Below are positions 24,501-54,099 of a stretch of 64,000 bases of DNA, one piece after another (the stretch's first letter is position 1; each line of letters opens with the position of its first letter). Under the pieces are notes generated by a model. That model made no database searches. It saw nothing but the letters and a program-made list of their open reading frames with translations, and had not been told where the DNA came from. Both the position numbers and the translations under genes were made by a program. The stretch spans positions 82,482-146,481 of the forward strand of contig CM019229.1 of assembly GCA_009741485.1 (NCBI GenBank), read 5' to 3'. The stretch is from Malurus cyaneus samueli. Lineage: Eukaryota; Chordata; Aves; Passeriformes; Maluridae.

Positions 24501-26868
24501 AGCCATATGCTGACTTGAGCCAAACAGACCTTTCTGTATCTCTTTGGGACAGAAGAGGAAAATGTAAAAACTATCATTAATTTGTTCCATTCTTCAATGT
24601 TTTCTATTCTTGGCCATGTTTGCTGCAGTAGTCAAATGCATTTTGGATAACTAGGTAGGAGTGAGACGTCTCAATTATGCACTCTCTGAATTTCAGACCT
24701 GAAAAGTGCAAGCAACATCATTTTTTCAAATGGAGACTTGGACCCATGGGCTGGAGGTGGGGTAAGCATGTGCATTCCTACACCCTGAGCACAGAGCGGC
24801 CTTTGCAGGTGACATACTACTCCCCTTCCCTTGCAGAGCAGCACTGGTGATCAAGTTTTAGCCTGGCTTTCTATGAGCAGCCATTCCATAGAGAACCACT
24901 GAGGAATCTTGGGACACTAATGATGGACACACAGAGTAGTGTCCACCAGCCAGGAATACTGATAAAACAAATGTGGCTTCACTAGCACAGACAGCAGGAC
25001 CTTCCTTACCCCATACCCAGGGTCTGAACCACAACCTGGTGTTTCTGTGCCCACACATGGTCTCAGTGCTGCCAGCCAGCTGCTCCTGGCTCTCTCCAGT
25101 CACTTGGTGAGACCAGGCAGGCACTATGAGCAGCGACTCAAACCAGGATATGTTTTGGCTTAGATTCAACAAAACTTCAGAGTGCTGTCAGTGTCCAGTT
25201 CAAATTTTAAAAACAAAAATGACCCAGGACTGGATTTTGAGTTAGCTGAGCTCCTGATTAAATACAGGAGCTCTTTGTTTTAGTCTGGCTTAGAATGCCA
25301 GCTGCAGGAGGAACAAGCTGCTTAGGGTGCATGGGCCCAGAGGACACTAACTTCCTGTGCTGGAATCAGCTGAAAGTTCCCATCTCAGGGAAAACATTCC
25401 CTTCATTTGGGGCAGGTGATCTGGCTCATTAGGATTGTTAATGGGACTGTGGATACCAGCAATACCAAGGATGTCTTCTCATGCTTTTTCTCAGTTTTGC
25501 CCAGATCATGTTCCAGTTTTTAGAATTCATCTCCAGTTCTTCCCAGTAACTTGCTGACAGTTGGTCTTTGTTCCTTCTCCTCACAGATAAACAGCAGTCT
25601 CAGTCCTTCACTGATTGCCCTGACCATTAAAGGAGGTGCCCATCACCTTGATCTCCGGTACGTACCAAGTTCTCCTTTGGCCTGCGGAGTCCTGATGCCC
25701 TGGGTGTTTGATCTCAGCAAGCCACAGTCCAAACAACCAGGAGATACTTTATAATCACAGATTCATAAAATTACTGAGGTTGGAAAAAACCTCCAAGATC
25801 ATTAAGTCCAACCATCAGCCCAACACCACCACCATGTTCACCACTAAACCATGTCCTCAAGAGCCATATCTGTAAGTTTTTTGAATGCTTCTAGGGATGG
25901 TGAATTCAACACTTCCCTGGGCAGCCTGTTCCCACCCTTTCCATGAAAATATTATCTCTAATATCTAGTCTAAATACTCCTGGTTCAACTCGAGGCTGTT
26001 TCCTCTCATCCTGTCCCGTTACCTGGGAGCCAGAGCCTGACCCCCACCTGGCCACCACCTCCCTCTTGTTCTAGAGAGCAAGATGGTCCCCCCTAAGACT
26101 CCCTTTCTCCAGGCTGAGCCCCCCCAGCTCCCTCAGCCACTCCTGGTGCTGGACCCTTCCCCAGCTCCATTCCCTTCTCTGATTATGTTCCAGCCCTTCA
26201 TGTCATATTTGTCAAGAGGGACCCAAAACTGACCTCAGGATTTGAGGTGTGGCCTCACCAGTGCCTGGCACAGGGCAAATACTTAAAGAGGATGGATACC
26301 AGGCTGTTGCATCCCAATGTGGAAGACTGATCTTCCCCTTCTTCTTTGAGCCTCCAGGGATGCTGGGCTGTGCAGAACTTGACACTCAGCTCACCTACTG
26401 TTGTTAGATCATGTTCTTGCACAGGGGTTGGCACAAGTATGAGACAGCCTGCAGTGATCCATCAGTCAAGTGAAGTAGTCCAGTGCATCCTGGCATTAGC
26501 CATCAGCCTTAGGGCCTGGAGAGCAGAGCGGGCAGCAGCCAGCAGTGAAAGGGCAAGCTTGGGGCTGCTGCACAACTGCATTGGGGATCTGACACTGCAG
26601 CTTGGTTTCCAGGGCATATATGTGAAGCACAAACCAAGTAGTCTCTGTCCTTAAGGTTGCAGGCTCTGCCTGCACAGGAGGCAAAACCCCACTGTCCAGT
26701 AACCAAGACTGCTCTGCTTTCCCTAGGGGACACAACCCAGCTGACCCCCCGTCCGTCAGAGAGGTGCGCAAGCTGGAAGCCGGGATCATCCAGAGCTGGC
26801 TGAAATCTGCAGGCATTGAGCGGGTGCAGGAGCAGCGTGTGGGAGCTTCAGCAGGCAGCCAGCCCTGA
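394..26868 (+). CDS. DPP7: Dipeptidyl peptidase 7 (DPP II / quiescent cell proline dipeptidase), 12 visible coding exons, 5' end incomplete
   Basis: This is a serine exopeptidase of family S28 that removes N-terminal X-Pro and X-Ala dipeptides in lysosomes and post-lysosomal vesicles. I joined the exons by GT-AG boundaries with consistent phases: 394?-506, 4373-4512, 5228-5391, 9139-9274, 17116-17197, 18850-19016, 21351-21411, 24019-24137, 24222-24378, 24697-24761, 25587-25657, 26727-26868. The product follows human DPP7 almost end to end. The nucleophile motif GGSYGG is rebuilt across the exon 3/4 junction. The acid lies in [11 protein letters not shown] (exon 10) and the histidine in GGAHHLDLR (exon 11), so the charge relay is intact. 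N-glycosylation sequons NSS, NLT and NVT are present. Exons 2-12 plus the recognised part of exon 1 give about 466 residues, against 492 in human. The N-terminal signal peptide and start codon were not found. The terminal tail after [10 protein letters not shown] does not resemble the human tail. Confidence 0.93.
709..975 (+). mobile_element. CR1 LINE 3' fragment in DPP7 intron 1
   Basis: Carries ggctttaaactgaaagaca, ttaggaaggaattcttccct, ccctggaagtgttcaaggcc and ctttaaggtcctttccagca. These are standard CR1 3' end blocks. Confidence 0.88.
976..2670. other. DPP7 intron 1, unrecognised part
   Basis: I see no gene or clear repeat here except a short (TA)/(GT) run near 2590-2655. Confidence 0.6.
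2591..2655. repeat. (TA)/(TG) simple repeat
   Basis: tatatatatg and gtgtgtgtgt runs with ten-base scale imperfections. No coding content. Confidence 0.75.
2675..3895 (+). mobile_element. CR1 LINE copy split by a later insertion
   Basis: The left part (2675-2847) has ctctgctctgctcaggtgag and ggagtgagtccagaggag, ending gagctgg. The right part (3522-3895) continues agcccctctgctctggagac and runs to the CR1 3' end (tttgaaggtccctccccc). The CR1 reading resumes where it stopped, so 2848-3521 is an insertion. Confidence 0.85.
2848..3521 (+). mobile_element. Probable solo LTR inserted in the CR1 copy
   Basis: It is a 674-base insertion with CR1 sequence on both sides and a near-matching 5-base duplication (gctgg at 2843-2847, gttgg at 3522-3526). 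Internally it has a TATAAAAG box near 3066 and AATAAA near 3391, in LTR order. It ends in CA, but its first bases are TA rather than TG. The family was not identified. Confidence 0.6.
4373..4512 (+). CDS. DPP7: DPP7 exon 2
   Basis: Reads [20 protein letters not shown] and ends at ...[14 protein letters not shown] is a hallmark block of S28 peptidases. The acceptor is ...cctcag and the donor GTGAGT. Confidence 0.93.
4513..5227 (+). other. DPP7 intron 2
   Basis: No gene or repeat recognised apart from a T tract near 4756. Confidence 0.6.
5228..5391 (+). CDS. DPP7: DPP7 exon 3
   Basis: Reads [14 protein letters not shown], then [15 protein letters not shown], ending in AFGG plus two bases. The next exon completes the serine codon of the nucleophile elbow. 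The donor is GTAGGG. Confidence 0.94.
5780..7840 (+). mobile_element. Decayed CR1-type LINE ORF2 (endonuclease and reverse transcriptase)
   Basis: In transcription order, 5935-6240 resembles the endonuclease domain ([13 protein letters not shown] in broken frames). Next, 6360-6617 reads [19 protein letters not shown] and [13 protein letters not shown], the linker of CR1 ORF2. Then 7035-7235 reads [20 protein letters not shown] and GPVFKKGKK, the start of reverse transcriptase. The rest of reverse transcriptase follows with many stops to about 7840. It lies in the sense strand of DPP7 intron 3. Confidence 0.85.
7841..9138 (+). other. Rest of DPP7 intron 3
   Basis: No recognised gene or repeat. 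The ORFs here are chance frames. Confidence 0.55.
9139..9274 (+). CDS. DPP7: DPP7 exon 4, catalytic serine junction
   Basis: The single base c completes AG|C, giving the catalytic Ser of GGSYGG. It continues [12 protein letters not shown] and ends [12 protein letters not shown]. The donor is GTAAGT, phase 0. Confidence 0.95.
9275..10593 (+). other. DPP7 intron 4, part before the ERV
   Basis: Nothing recognised. Confidence 0.55.
10601..11118 (-). repeat. 3' LTR of the class I ERV (inner end approximate)
   Basis: A direct repeat partner of 14962-15455 in the same orientation. The inner boundary lies near the polypyrimidine stretch at 11087-11120, which is a polypurine tract on the coding strand. 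Confidence 0.8.
11120..13450 (-). pseudogene. ERV envelope relic, interrupted by another LTR
   Basis: A surface-subunit-like cysteine-bearing region lies at about 12760-12330 on the minus strand. The transmembrane-subunit region lies at about 11590-11120, where one frame (11587-11366) contains the conserved cysteine cluster typical of class I env. Stops and frameshifts are numerous, and the 12921-13294 insertion separates its 5' end. Confidence 0.75.
12921..13294 (-). mobile_element. Solo LTR nested in the ERV env (boundaries approximate)
   Basis: Starts TGTTTTTAAT and ends TTTACAAACA on the + strand, giving the short inverted ends of an LTR. On the minus strand it has TATAAAAT, then gcacctgggatcccaatacc and gtgcctttgtgtcattatta, in the style of avian ERV R/U5. 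No matching target duplication was found. The right end could extend to about 13312. Confidence 0.6.
13560..14438 (-). pseudogene. ERV integrase relic
   Basis: The minus-strand frame 14438-14064 contains [17 protein letters not shown] and a GTHFSG block, the catalytic core of gammaretroviral integrase. The residue before this block, usually the second catalytic Asp, appears as Asn (ESNSGTHF). Frame 14031-13741 carries [12 protein letters not shown], and the C-terminal domain continues in a shifted frame to about 13560. Confidence 0.85.
14944..14961 (-). other. Primer binding site, tRNA-Pro-like
   Basis: The minus strand reads tatgggcttgtctgggat, immediately next to the LTR end. By my count it matches the usual tRNA-Pro primer site at 14 of 18 positions. 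Confidence 0.65.
14962..15455 (-). repeat. 5' LTR of the class I ERV
   Basis: It shares long blocks with 10601-11118: tttgtgtggaaaaattcac, cagagatact.gga, gttttctagaactga and ctgtttgtaaag. The + strand tatataa near 15372 may be its reverse TATA region. Confidence 0.82.
15463..17115 (+). other. DPP7 intron 4, part after the ERV
   Basis: No recognised gene or repeat. Confidence 0.55.
17116..17197 (+). CDS. DPP7: DPP7 exon 5
   Basis: Reads [20 protein letters not shown] and ends KDLCLSG plus one base. It lies 7.8 kb after exon 4 because the intron contains an ERV. The donor is GTAAGA. Confidence 0.92.
17198..18849 (+). other. DPP7 intron 5
   Basis: Contains T/GT-rich simple sequence near 18285-18390. 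An apparent 198-residue ORF here is intron read-through into exon 6. No separate gene. Confidence 0.6.
18850..19016 (+). CDS. DPP7: DPP7 exon 6
   Basis: Reads [15 protein letters not shown] and later [18 protein letters not shown], ending LPANPVK. This is the cap (SKS) region typical of S28 enzymes. The donor is GTGAGG. Confidence 0.94.
19401..20365 (-). mobile_element. Probable solo LTR in DPP7 intron 6 (right end approximate)
   Basis: Begins tgtggtttaaactttagcc on the + strand, the terminal style of avian ERV LTRs. On the minus strand an AATAAA (19604-19599) sits in a setting expected of an LTR R region. No internal retroviral sequence or clear target duplication was found. Confidence 0.55.
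20370..21350 (+). other. Rest of DPP7 intron 6
   Basis: No recognised gene. Part of 20385-20700 could belong to the preceding LTR-like element. Confidence 0.45.
21351..21411 (+). CDS. DPP7: DPP7 exon 7
   Basis: A short 61-base exon reading [20 protein letters not shown] plus one base. It corresponds to human [20 protein letters not shown]. The acceptor is ctcacccag and the donor GTGAGT. Confidence 0.88.
21990..23080 (-). pseudogene. Kelch-like (BTB-BACK-kelch) processed-type pseudogene
   Basis: The minus strand carries, without introns, a BTB domain ([20 protein letters not shown] and KIVLASATP, 23079-22855), then [14 protein letters not shown] in another frame (22883-22668). A BACK domain follows ([54 protein letters not shown], 22816-22400), and then a first kelch repeat (CSTWHKF, then GFLFVIGGQ, about 22220-22060). 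Overlapping frames in all three phases show several frameshifts. Only one of about six kelch repeats remains. The parent KLHL family member was not identified. It lies antisense within DPP7 intron 7. Confidence 0.82.
23081..24018 (+). other. Rest of DPP7 intron 7
   Basis: No recognised gene. It may contain the 5' part of the kelch-like copy up to about 23230. Confidence 0.5.
24019..24137 (+). CDS. DPP7: DPP7 exon 8
   Basis: Reads [19 protein letters not shown] and [20 protein letters not shown]. It has cysteine-rich spacing conserved with human and an NSS sequon. It is followed by a short 84-base intron. Confidence 0.95.
24222..24378 (+). CDS. DPP7: DPP7 exon 9
   Basis: Reads [20 protein letters not shown] and ends TNFWGE plus one base. 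Two N-glycosylation sequons (NLT, NVT) match the human positions. Confidence 0.94.
24697..24761 (+). CDS. DPP7: DPP7 exon 10, catalytic aspartate
   Basis: Reads [20 protein letters not shown]. The DPWAGGG block carries the catalytic Asp (human Asp418). The donor is GTAAGC. Confidence 0.95.
25587..25657 (+). CDS. DPP7: DPP7 exon 11, catalytic histidine
   Basis: Reads [20 protein letters not shown] then LDL plus two bases. GGAHHLDL carries the catalytic His (human His443). It is followed about 100 bases later by a reverse-oriented CR1. Confidence 0.95.
25755..26285 (-). mobile_element. CR1 LINE 3' fragment in reverse orientation, DPP7 intron 11
   Basis: The + strand begins aatcacagattcataaaat and ggttggaaaaaacctccaag, the reverse complement of CR1 3' ends. 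It continues ctcatcctgtcccgttacct and gaggtgtggcctcaccagtg. It is the longest CR1 tail in this window. Confidence 0.92.
26727..26868 (+). CDS. DPP7: DPP7 terminal exon
   Basis: Reads [20 protein letters not shown], then [18 protein letters not shown], ending in TGA at 26866-26868. It aligns with human [20 protein letters not shown], after which the tails diverge. Confidence 0.92.
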
Positions 26869-27522
26869 CACCTCCATCCCTGCAGCCCTGGTGCAGCTGC
26901 CCCGGGACACAGAGCCTGCTGAGCTGGCTCTGGGCTGGCTGGGACACTATTGTCTTCTCTTCTCTGCCATGATGGGAACTCCCTCTTCCAAAGTGTCCCA
27001 CCTGCACCTCATTGGGCATCAAATGAAAGGCAAAAGGCCAAATCACTGACAAGCCAAACCACATTGTCTGGGCTCCATGCTTGCCTGCTTAGAATGAGCT
27101 GTTATAGAGGGCAGGAATACGAAAAGCTTGCCTGGAAGGTCCCAAGAACCATCACTGCCCTGAACAGGATGGTTGCATGAGGTTTAGTTCACCTTAAGGT
27201 TGAAACTAATTTTTTTTTAGAGAAAAAGGAAATACTAGAGGGCTAGTGGAAGAGCAGAGGTATGGTCATGACTGATACAGGATCACAGGGAACTCCACTA
27301 GTGACCAGTTATCTAAAACAGTCAGTTTTAGCCAGGGCTGTGGGTTTGGGGTGTTTTAATTTTGTTTTTAATTTGTCTAAGAGATTCCAGTTGCTGAGAT
27401 GAAGATTTACACAAAGGAATCCTGGTGTGCACTGCTGTCACTCAACAGCTGTGTATTCATGACCAGTAAAGCACACTTCTACTGAGACATCTTCAGAGCT
27501 TTTTAAAATCAATTACAAGTAT

Positions 27523-27553
27523 ATTAAAGTGTGTAATATAAAAGTTTATTAAA
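27523..27553 (+). terminator. Candidate DPP7 poly(A) signals (two ATTAAA)
   Basis: ATTAAA occurs at 27523-27528 and 27548-27553, about 660 bases after the DPP7 stop. No AATAAA was seen nearer. These are candidates only. Confidence 0.35.
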
Positions 27554-28390
27554 GGGAGTGATGTAACTTCATGGCTTGGTAGTATAACCAAAGAAGATTA
27601 AAAAGTTCCTGCTCACTTTCCCAGGTGGATCTTTGCATATGAACAGGTGCTACTGGAATGACTAAGCACTGGTAATTATTAGCATAACTGCAAAAATACT
27701 AAACCCTGGTAATCAACTGACTGCCTCAGTTGATTTTACTCTACATTGATTTTATGAATTAGTGGGGAGATCTCTTGAGTTTGCAAAAGTTTCCATTGCT
27801 TGAGTGGCACAGTCACAGCAGTGCTTGGGGTCAAGTGTCTGCACTGCTGGGCTCTCCCTGGTCACAGCCTGGCTAGTTCCCAGAGCTCCTGCTGGTGTTC
27901 CACAGTATTTGGGTGCCAAGATCTGTCCCATCCACCTCTGCCCCCTTCTTAACAAAAGGCCAAATCCTCTGCTTCCTCCACCCAGGGATGATGCAGAGAG
28001 CAGAACAGGTGGATCCACGGATCAGCTATTTCAGATACATGTAAATGAAGGACAACTTGGAACTCCCAATTAATCAAACTCCCTACAAAAATGGCTCTAA
28101 GACTGCCAGTGGCACGACATCCTCAGCTAGACCTGAATCCTCTCTTCATGCTGATGAAAACCTCCATGTGCCTTGCTTAGAGCTGCCACCGCCCTTTCTG
28201 CTCCTGCTCAAGTCAGGCTTTGGGTTTGTTGCTGCCACATCAAGCCTTACTGAAGTGCTGGACTTAGGGTCATCCTCTGCTCAGAGCCCCCAGCTTCCCT
28301 GAATTCAGATTTGCTGTATCCCCAGCCATTATTCAGGATTAACACACTAAGAATTAAAAAAAAAGCAGAGAGCAAGGATTGCATCCTGCT

Positions 28391-28396
28391 TTTATT
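28391..28396 (-). terminator. Alternative MAN1B1 poly(A) signal
   Basis: AATAAA on the minus strand is followed by T-rich DNA. It would give a 3' UTR of about 4.2 kb. It is an alternative to the site at 30351. Confidence 0.3.
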
Positions 28397-30350
28397 TCCC
28401 TTCAAACAGCACCCTTCCCACCCGTGAACAGGCACCCAATGTCACCAGCCCAGCCACATATGAACACAGCCAGGTTCAGGACAAGTCTTTTAGGAAGTCA
28501 CTGCAAGTCATTCCAATTGCCAGGGCTCGGCTTGCGCTTCGGAGAGAAAGGCCTGGGTGTCTGCTGACCTTCCACGAGGACAAGAGTTTTTTAATCCCCT
28601 TCTACTATACTGAGCTCTTATTTTCCTCTTACAGATAGTTCTTACCCAAATGAATACACATAGTTTGATTGATATGGAAGGATACACAAAAGACTTTCAG
28701 ACAGTATGGCGACGAGATGAATGTGACACGTGGACATTCCATGACAGATGAACTGTGCCATAAAAGAAACCATGGCAAAAGTATGAAGCCAGTGTGCCAC
28801 CAACATCCATAATGCTTTGAATCCTTGGGCAAGCAAGCATGGAATGTAAAAGGAAAACCCTGTTGTGTGGTGCTGAGCTGAAGAAAGAGCTCCAAAGCAT
28901 CACTATTAAGCATCATGGGAATGCTGCTCCTGGTTGAACTTCAGGGCCACACAAGGAAAATGGGTGCAAGCAGCGAGTGACCCAGACCAGACCCTGTGCT
29001 TAAGGCCTGCACCAGTGAGGTTGTTGAACAAAGGCTCATTTGTTCCATCATCATTTAGTGACACGAGTGCAGCCAAGGTGGTAACATTGCACATAACAGG
29101 AACTCAGCGTTGGGCTTCAGTGGACACATAACCTTCAGCCTTAGACAGCAATCTCCAGCAATATTTCTGACACCGAAAAAGCCCAAAGCTTTCTTCCCAA
29201 ATCCAAAGTCAGAAAAAATGTTAACCCTTTCTGCTGAAGCAACAAGTTTCATGGAGCTACCCTGTCATGTCATTTTTCCTGTTAAATACACTGAGTATGG
29301 CACTGGGAATCAGGAGGTGAATTCCCTAAAGGGCTATCTTTAGGAGTGCACAGCTGAGGCAAGTCCTAAAGTGCAGGAAAACTTCACAAAACTATAAATG
29401 TGTGATTGCAAAAAACTTTCCTGTCTTCATCCATCATCACTGCCAACATCACAGTGGCATGGAACAGGAAACAAGGTGTACTTTTTGTCTAGTATTTGGA
29501 GGAATAAATACACCTGTACCTGAGCTTGGCATGGAATGCTGAAAATCCAGTTACTGGAAAGTCCTGCAAAACACAAGAGTCCTGTCAGCCAACATAGGGG
29601 ACCTTGCAAAATTGCCAGTTTCTAAGACTGTAATGAGAATTCAGCTTTCAAAAGTTCAGGGATTAGATGGTAACTGTGCCCCATCAGCTGAATTTTCTTT
29701 GCATAAACAGGTCAATGTTTTTTCCTGAGCTGTGGCTCAAAGCCCCCAAGTGTGAGACTCCCAAATCCTACAGCCCTGCAGTACTCTGGGGCTCCACCCA
29801 TCCCCAGCTCTGTTTCTCAGTGAAAGCCCAAGGCTTTCTGTTGTAAGGGACAGAATCCCTGGCTCAGTGGTGGCCTTTCCACAACACTCCACTTAAGCCA
29901 GGAGTGTCCCAGTATTCAGAGACACCAAAGCGGGTTGCAGACCCAGCAGCTCAGGCTTTGAAACAAGGAACACAAATGGAAACTTCGAGCTTCTGTGGTG
30001 CTGGGGGTGCATACCATAGAACAGAAGTAAGCTGCAGAGCTCAGAGACTGATCTGACCCAACAGTTTGTTAAGGAAGTAAAAATAAATAAGCAATTATAA
30101 TGACCTCTGCAGAAGAACAGATGAGCATTATTGAGATTATTTAGTTTGTGCTATTTTACATGTGATATAGGGGTCCGAAACAAGCATTTGTTCTCAAAGT
30201 GAGAGCTAAACAATCTGAACCTTGGGTTTAAAGGCTGAGGACAGTAAAGCCACATTTTGAAGAGACTGCATGTCCCAAGAACAACTAGATGGAAATCAGC
30301 TTGACCAACAGGCTCAGCTAAAAGACAAGACATGTTTGAGAAAGTGAGAG

Positions 30351-30356
30351 TTTATT
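30351..30356 (-). terminator. Candidate MAN1B1 poly(A) signal
   Basis: AATAAA on the minus strand is followed by a T/GT-rich stretch (tgtcttgtctttt). It would give a 3' UTR of about 2.3 kb. Confidence 0.4.
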
Positions 30357-32641
30357 CTTCTCTCCTTCAACTCATTAGGAAATTATTACTCTCAATCATA
30401 AGGCCAAAAAAAATCATCACACAGACTCCTATAGTCCCATTTGTAGAATCAATTACATTAAGACTTGTGTACAAGTTCAAAACCAGAATTTTTTTGGTAA
30501 GCCTTTGTATGTATTCCGTTTTTCAAGAAATCTCTCTTGCCTCAGCTGAGCAGCTCTCTGGGTGAAACACTGAACTCTGGAAGTTTTACAATCCATAGTA
30601 GAGTCATAATTAAAGGTTCAAGGTACAAGGCCAAAGCAACACAGGTCAGCAGGGTCTAAGTAGTGTCACTGAATTTTTTTTTTAAATTTTTTCTTTAATG
30701 TCGAATTTCAAACCTTTAGCTTCTAGCCACAGCTCAGCTCCTCAGCAGCACAAACCTGCTTCACAAACAAAAACACTGAAGGTGTTTCCTCCCACGTTTT
30801 ACCAGCGCTCTCATTTGCTGTTGTGCCAAAGAAAACAGAAGCCTTGGCAGCAAATCAGTTGTGCAGCCAACGGCCATAGTGACTGGATTCCACTGCACTT
30901 TCAAGTGAGAAGCTGGTTGCCAGAGTTACTGCTGGCATGTGAACAGGAGGAACATTAACATTCTGCACTGACTAATCATGTCCTGCCAATCCCAGGTCTG
31001 GGTCCCTCTGATGGCAGAAAAATGTGCATTTAAGTAATTTGTAAAATTTCTCCATTTCCATTAGTACACGGAATGATAAATATTATCGGAAAGACTTAAA
31101 TAATGGTCCCAAGAGTAACTTGTAACTCCAGCACAAAGAATGGATCAGCATAAAACAAATAAAGATGCATCTTACTTTACAAATCAGAGAGTACAATTAT
31201 TGTAAAATAACTCCCTCAGCCACTGGAAAACAAAACATTATAGTCAAATTCAACCAGCTCCATTAACAGCTCTGGACCCCTGGATTTAGTGGGAACTGTA
31301 CCTCCTGGCCCTGCTCATCACACCCATTGCCATGGGGGAAGGAGTATTTCAGTGAGACCAACCTCTTCCAGAAATATGAACAATCACATTTCTGAGATCT
31401 TACCCGTGAATACAGGACTGTCCAAGTCCAATACAAAAGGAAAAGCACTCTAGAAAGCTCATTTCCATATTCATAGCTTATAATTATATGTGTGCACATA
31501 TAAAAATGAAAGATCCCAGGATTCCTGTAAGATTCTTATAAAACCTAAGTCTACTTTCTCTTCAAGTAACTGAAATTATTTTCTTCAACTCTACTGGGGC
31601 CTAGAATTGCTGTAATACCTTTAGACTGACTGCTTTTAATACTACTATTGAAAATACCCAATATACTCCTACGGAAAAAATAATGGAAAATTTCACCAAG
31701 GTCCAAGAAATTATGAGTAACATGAACTGTACTGTTTAGTTGTAAGCTTGTTTTGAGTCAACAAACACCTATGATGTGATATCTGAACAGGAAGGGATGG
31801 AAGGAGGCTGATGCCAAATATGCCCACAAGTGCCCAACCTCAGAAAGCAGCTTTCAGTCAGAATACCTGAGTCTAACTGATGCAAATAAGATATAAAATG
31901 GACATGTAGTTCTACTTGAATTTCACAATATCTTCTGCATTCCTGCAGATAAATTAAAAAACTGTTATACCTCTACAAAATTATATACCACTTTGAGCCA
32001 AACCAGCAGCAAATTCTCTTTCACCAATCATTTCAGCCTCAGCTTGACCAGACTGTTCAAAGTGCTCTACAAAACTAAGACTATACAACAGATGTTCTGC
32101 TGCCTCTTCCTTCTCCTAAGGTGATGCAGCATAGCTTGGGAGCTTGGAAGGAGATCAGAGTACCAGCAGTAACACTGACAGCTTCTACCTGGGACAGCAC
32201 TACAGCTCTTTTGTTTATTCCACTCTCCACCTGAACCACTGTCACAGTCTGACAAAGGAATGGCTCTGTAATCCAGTGTTTCAGTGAATCCAGAATAAAC
32301 CAGAATACTATAGGTTGCTGCTCTCCAGGAACAACACTGTGCCTTAAGCCAGTTCACTGCAGTGAGTTCGGGGTCACCAGAGCCCCAGGAATGTCATAGT
32401 CTGCACTAAAATTACCCTCTGACCCTCATCATAAGTACCAGGGAAACCAGCTTTATATGGCACAGCTTTGCCCATCCCAGAACCAGGGATTAGATTTAAG
32501 ACTGACATGATCTCTTCAAACCAGAGATGCTTTTCCCAAGCTTTTGTTTGTTGTTTGAAGCCAAAGAAGCTGCATTATAGCATCTCTCCTCTGAAAAGTA
32601 AAGTGACTTGAAGATAAAAATGCCACCACTGGATGCAGAGT

Positions 32642-53531
<20,890 letters not shown>

Positions 53532-53540
53532 GACGGCGCC

Positions 53541-53561
53541 TCAGGGGCCGCCTGCCGCCAT
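53541..53561 (-). promoter_or_regulatory. Six-codon upstream ORF before MAN1B1
   Basis: An ATG at 53561-53559 has G at -3 and G at +4, a strong initiation context. It reads MAAGGP and then stops at 53541. The stop is followed by 9 bases and then the MAN1B1 ATG, in the same frame. The human protein carries a 36-residue N-terminal extension that begins MAA, so this short ORF may be the truncated equivalent. Use of this start assumes that transcription begins upstream of 53561. Confidence 0.6.
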
Positions 53562-53683
53562 CGCCCCGCGGGACGGAGCGGCCGCTTCCGGCAGCCGCTT
53601 CCGGTGCCGCTCTGGCGCCGGCGCGTCCGCTCTCGATGGCAGCGGGGCGAGGCGGGATTGAGGCAAGCGGCGGCGCTGCGGAG

Positions 53684-54093
53684 GCACTGGAGAGTGCAGG
53701 AGAGTGCCCTGTCGGGATGAGCTGCGGAGACACTGGAGAGTGCCTGGGAGTGCCCCGTCGGGATGAGCTGCGGAGGCACTGGGGAGAGCCTGACAGTGCC
53801 TGAGAGTGCCCCGTCGGGATGAGCTGCGGAGGCACTGGAGAGTGCAGGAGAGTGCCTGAGAGTGCCTGAGGGTGCCTGACAGTGCCCGAGAGTGCCTGAG
53901 GGTGCCCCATCGGGATGAGCTGCGGAGGCACTGGAGAGTGCAGGAGAGTGCCTGACAGTGCCTGAGAGTGCCTGACAGTGCCCCGTCAGGATGAGCTGCG
54001 GAGGCACTGGAGAGTGCCTGACAGTGCCCCGTCAGGATGAGCTGCGGAGGCACTGGAGAGTGCCTGGGAGTGCCCCGTCGGGATGAGCTCGCT
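53684..54093. repeat. Two-level GC-rich minisatellite upstream of MAN1B1
   Basis: The block gatgagct(gcgg) recurs at 53716, 53762, 53818, 53914, 53990, 54036 and 54082. Spacings are 46, 56, 96, 76, 46 and 46, that is 46 + 10n with n = 0, 1, 5, 3, 0, 0. The extra length is made of 10-base units such as gagagtgcct and gacagtgcct. All three minus-strand frames stay open through it, which explains the long spurious ORFs. Confidence 0.93.
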
Positions 54094-54099
54094 CCTCGG

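Larger units (their letters stand above)
26869..32641. other. Convergent interval between DPP7 and MAN1B1 stop codons
   Basis: It should contain the 3' UTRs of both genes. Possible poly(A) signals are listed separately. I see no exon-like homology and no clear repeat here. Confidence 0.6.
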
